A stretch of DNA of 64,000 nt from Lepus europaeus (taxonomy: Eukaryota > Chordata > Mammalia > Lagomorpha > Leporidae): the NCBI RefSeq assembly GCF_033115175.1, contig NC_084827.1:175709401-175773400 (forward strand). Reading direction: 5' to 3'. Below the pieces are notes generated by a model that saw only the letters and a list, made by a program, of their open reading frames with translations, was not told where the DNA came from and made no database searches. This document shows positions 60,811 through 64,000 of this stretch, piece by piece. Every line of letters begins with the position of its first letter. The first letter of the stretch is position 1. The position numbers and the translations under genes are program-made.

Positions 60811-62660
60811 ACCTCCTGGCCGGCCGCCGGCCCGCGCGGCCCCTCGCTGCTCCAGGCGCGCTCCCGGGCCGGGGGCTGGGGTCGGGCCCCGCGGCTGCCC
60901 CGGGGAGCCGAGCTGGGCGGACCGCGCCGGCGCCCCTGGCCCGCCACACCCCCGTGCCCGGACCCGACGCGACCCCCAGCCCGGGGCGGTCTGTCCTGTG
61001 GCTGCGGGTGTTCGCGTGCGGCTAGGGGGCTGTAGCCCTTCCCAGCAGGTGCACCCGGCCGAGCCCTGCTCCTCGGGGTGAGGTGAGCGGGGCCCTCTGT
61101 AGAGACGAGGCTCAAGGGGCGATGGCGCGTGGCCGGCCGGGGTCTCCGTGCCCTGACCCTCCGTGCTGACGGACCCTTCCCTGTGCTCGAGCCGCCCAGG
61201 CGTTCAGGGGCGTGGGGCCCGCGACGTCCCTGGGCCCGGCCCTGCCAAGGCAAACTCACTGCGGGCGGGGTTGGAAATGGGTCCCTCGCGGGCTCGTTTT
61301 TAAGCTGAGGTCAGGAACGGGCCGCGAGTGCTAAGTAGGAAGGGTCCCCCGGCTGTCACACCCGTGGTGGCCCGCGTGCTGGGGAGCCCAGAGCCGTGCG
61401 GTCGTGGGGGTTGGTCGGGGACCCGCGTGGGGGCGCAGCGCGATTGTCCCCAAGCACCTGCTGCTGCAGTTGGGCTCTTGCCCACCGGGTACCGGTGACT
61501 GGGAGGCGGCAGGAAGACTTTTCCGTTCTGAACTCCCTGAAGGTGAACTAAACTCTCCCTTGCGGGCCGCGTTCTGGTCAGATCCATCCCTTACCTGGCT
61601 CCGCATCACCTGTCTCTCCTCTGGGTCACTGTGACCACCTTAACACTTGGCGTTTTATTTTACTTTTTTTTTTAATCACCTCCTTGCAGTCCACTCTTTT
61701 CTTGCAGTCAGATCTTCCTTTTGACCGCGTATTTCCTGTGTTTAGGATACAATGCAGACGTAGCCAGAGGCCCGCGGGATCTGCCTGCCTGTTCGCACTC
61801 CCGTCCCGATGGCGCCGGCCTCTGTGCGGCTGCTGCGTTCTCTCGGCCTCAGATTCCCCCTCGGGACCTCCCTCGGCTCCGGGTCTCCTCCCCACTGGGT
61901 TAGACTCGCTGGCTCCCTCAGCTCCCTGGCTGCCAGCTCTCCCTCACTGTTGGGCAGTTGCCTTGCTGGTTCCCCTGCCCATTCACTGTTGTTTCTCGCC
62001 TGGGGAATTTGGGCAGCCTGCTTGCAGTGCCCACAGTTAGGACGCTGCTGGGCTCAGGGCAGAAGGGCAGAGCAGGGCTTGAGTGAAGAGAGCCGGAGCC
62101 AGTCACATCAGTGAGTCAGCCCATCGAGTCTTTTAAGCAGAGGCTGAGAGGGAGTTTGTGGGAACACAAGAGAGTTCGGGCCTGTTTCCGTGTACCGTGG
62201 TGTGATGAATGATTTTTGAGGTCCTACCCTGAGATTCTGTGATGATAGTGCAATATGTATGTATTACTACCGTTTGATAAGTTTATCTCATTGCTTGTCA
62301 ATTTCTGCACCAAACCTTTTACCTTTTACTTTCACTGCTTTGTTTCCTGTCCTACGGCTCATTTTGGCTTGGGATCTGTCCCAGGTGCTAAATGAGCCGG
62401 TGTTCCGCTTCTGCTGTGGACTAGTCAGCTCATTCATTCATTTGTCCACTGGGAACTCGGAACACAGTGGTGAATAAAAGGTCCACATACACAGTTAATT
62501 TTTTTTAAGAGCTGTGATGTGGAAGAGAGCAGAGAGAGAGAGGAGATGGAGGTAGGTGGTTAGCAGAGGGAGATGTGAAATTCAGTGGATTGGGCTTTTT
62601 TTTTTTTTTTTTAACAAAATACAAGGAAATAGTGCTAAAAACATGTTTGTTTTTTTTTTC

Positions 62661-62969
62661 CAAAGTTTTATTTATTTGAAAGGCAGAGTTACAGAGAGAG
62701 AGGGAGAGACCTAGAGAGAGAGAGCCACTGGTTTACACCTCTGATGGCTGCAACAACCAGGGCTGGGCCAGGCCAGAGCCAAGAGCTTCTTCCCTGTCTC
62801 CCACGTGGGTGCAGAGGCCCAAACACTTGGGGCATCTGCTGCTGCTTTCCTGGGCACATTAACAGGGAGCTGGATTGGAAGAGGAGCACCCAGGACTCAA
62901 ACCGGCACCCGTGTGGGATGCCAGCATTGTAGGTGGTGGCTTTACCTGCTGTGCCACAGCGCCGGCCCC
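62661..62969 (-). repeat. C-SINE
   Basis: Minus-strand full-length copy (AAAGTTTTATTTATTTGAAA to CCACAGCGCCGGCCCC) in PSMD1 intron 1. Confidence 0.9.
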
Positions 62970-63678
62970 ACTGAAAAGTTTTAAAACAGTAGTCTCCCAC
63001 TCTCCTTTCTTACTGATCTATGGAGGAAACTGCCTTCTGCTTTGAAGGTGTGTCTTTTGGAACATAACTTTATATTTACAAATAATACCCACATATTGCC
63101 ATAACTTAATTCAGCAACTTCAGACAGTATCTACTAAGTTCCTATTTTAGCATGAGAGAGTTTTAGCTAACTTTGTCCTCTCCCATTCTCTCCCCCATCC
63201 AGAGCAGAGTTCCGTTTGTTTTTGTTTTAAAGATAGTAAGTATGGAACATGGAGTATTTAATTCAGTTCTGTCCTTTTTAGGTCTACCCAAAGGTTGACT
63301 TTCTAAAACCAGGAAAACCATGTAGCAAATCAGTCACAAGTGAAACCAAGAAAAGCATAAAAACCCATCTCTTTTTGTAAAAGCCATTCAGACACACTGT
63401 GGATGATAATGAGTAACCAGTAGCATTTTTAGTGTTTATGATCTGTTGTACACTTGAAACACTCTAGCCTGTCACCTAATCCAAATCACTGGTTTGCCTC
63501 CCTCCCCCACACCGGCTGCATTTTAGAGTTTGTTTCCTGTTTATGCTGTTAATTCAGTGTCTCTCTCTGGACTTATCATACCAAGCTAGGGTTCCAGAAA
63601 GTTTTTTTGTCTGCTTTTATACTTGTTGGAATAGTAGTACGCCCTAGTTGTTTGGTTTTTTTTTTAAAGATTTATTTA

Positions 63679-64000
63679 TGGCCGGTGGTGTGGCTCAACA
63701 GGCTAATCCTCCGCCTACCGGCACCGGCACACCGGGTTCTAGTCCCAGTCGGGGTGCCGGATTCTGTCCCGGTTGCCCCTCTTCCAGGCCAGCTCTCTGC
63801 TATGGCCCAGGAGTACAGAGGAGGATGGCTCAAGTGCTTGGGCCCTGCACCCCATGGGAGACCAGGAGAAGCACCTGGCTCCTGCCTTGGGATCAGCGCG
63901 GTGTGCCGGCTGCGGCAGCCATTGGAGGGTGAACCAACGGCAAAGGAAGACCTTTCTCTCTGTCTCTCTCTCTCTCACTGTCCACTCTGCCAGTCAAAAA
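63679..64000 (+). repeat. C-SINE (GGCTAATCC subfamily), cut by window end
   Basis: GGCCGGTGGTGTGGCTCAAC through CTCTGCCAGTCAAAAA, ending inside its A tail. It sits directly after TTTTTTTTTTTAAAGATTTATTTAT (head of an opposite-strand C-SINE at about 63653-63678), so it is probably nested. Confidence 0.9.

Larger units (their letters stand above)
60400..61250. promoter_or_regulatory. CpG-island promoter of PSMD1
   Basis: Very dense CpG and GC boxes surround the first exon. No TATA box is evident. The 5' UTR probably starts within 60430-60620. Three antioxidant-response-element cores lie inside it (separate entries). Confidence 0.75.
60728..64000 (+). other. PSMD1 intron 1 (start)
   Basis: GC-rich for about 700 bases, then ordinary unique sequence with two C-SINEs. 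I see no continuation of the PSMD1 coding frame (AGIISLLDEDEPQ), so exon 2 lies beyond the window. Confidence 0.8.

Overview
This is nuclear DNA of a leporid lagomorph, most likely rabbit (Oryctolagus) or a hare. About forty copies or pieces of the lagomorph tRNA-derived C-SINE family are scattered through it on both strands, and a rabbit-type L1 3' end lies near 58.4-58.96 kb. Gene content and order (SPATA3, C2orf72, PSMD1, all on the + strand) match human chromosome 2q37.1 as I remember it. The genes are split by introns, so most long open frames here are GC-rich shadows or run through repeats.

Layout. 0-5.4 kb: a short unique stretch, then a very dense, partly nested C-SINE cluster. 5.6-6.6 kb: a CpG island holding a 796-base coding exon of a tandem paralogue of C2orf72 (called C2orf72-like here). 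9.9-19.3 kb: SPATA3, with three coding exons and an apparent non-coding last exon carrying AATAAA. 19.4-43 kb: a gene-poor interval with SINEs, a solo LTR with a SINE inside it, a MaLR-like LTR, a palindromic MITE-like element and short tandem repeats. 43.4-50.6 kb: C2orf72, complete in three exons, with a CpG island and a GCG repeat just before its ATG. 50.6-60.4 kb: probable C2orf72 3' UTR, SINEs, LTR-like repeats and the L1 3' end. 60.4 kb to the end: the CpG-island promoter, the 16-base first coding exon and the first part of intron 1 of PSMD1, a 19S proteasome subunit.

The most interesting observation is at 15491-15609. The last coding exon of SPATA3 is also open in a second frame. From the same splice acceptor, that frame joins in exact phase to the strong donor of the C2orf72-like exon at 6479/6480. 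The joined product (304 residues) would end in a hydrophobic, tail-anchor-like helix, while SPATA3 reads the same bases as a Cys/Gly-rich tail. If real, this is a dual-coding exon shared by two overlapping genes. A second point is three antioxidant-response-element cores (TGACNNNGC, either strand) within about 220 bases around the PSMD1 start, which fits NRF1/NRF2 control of proteasome genes.

Limits: exon calls rest on reading frames, splice signals, phase and remembered human proteins. No alignment, repeat-library search or expression data could be run. Repeat boundaries are approximate unless target-site duplications are stated.
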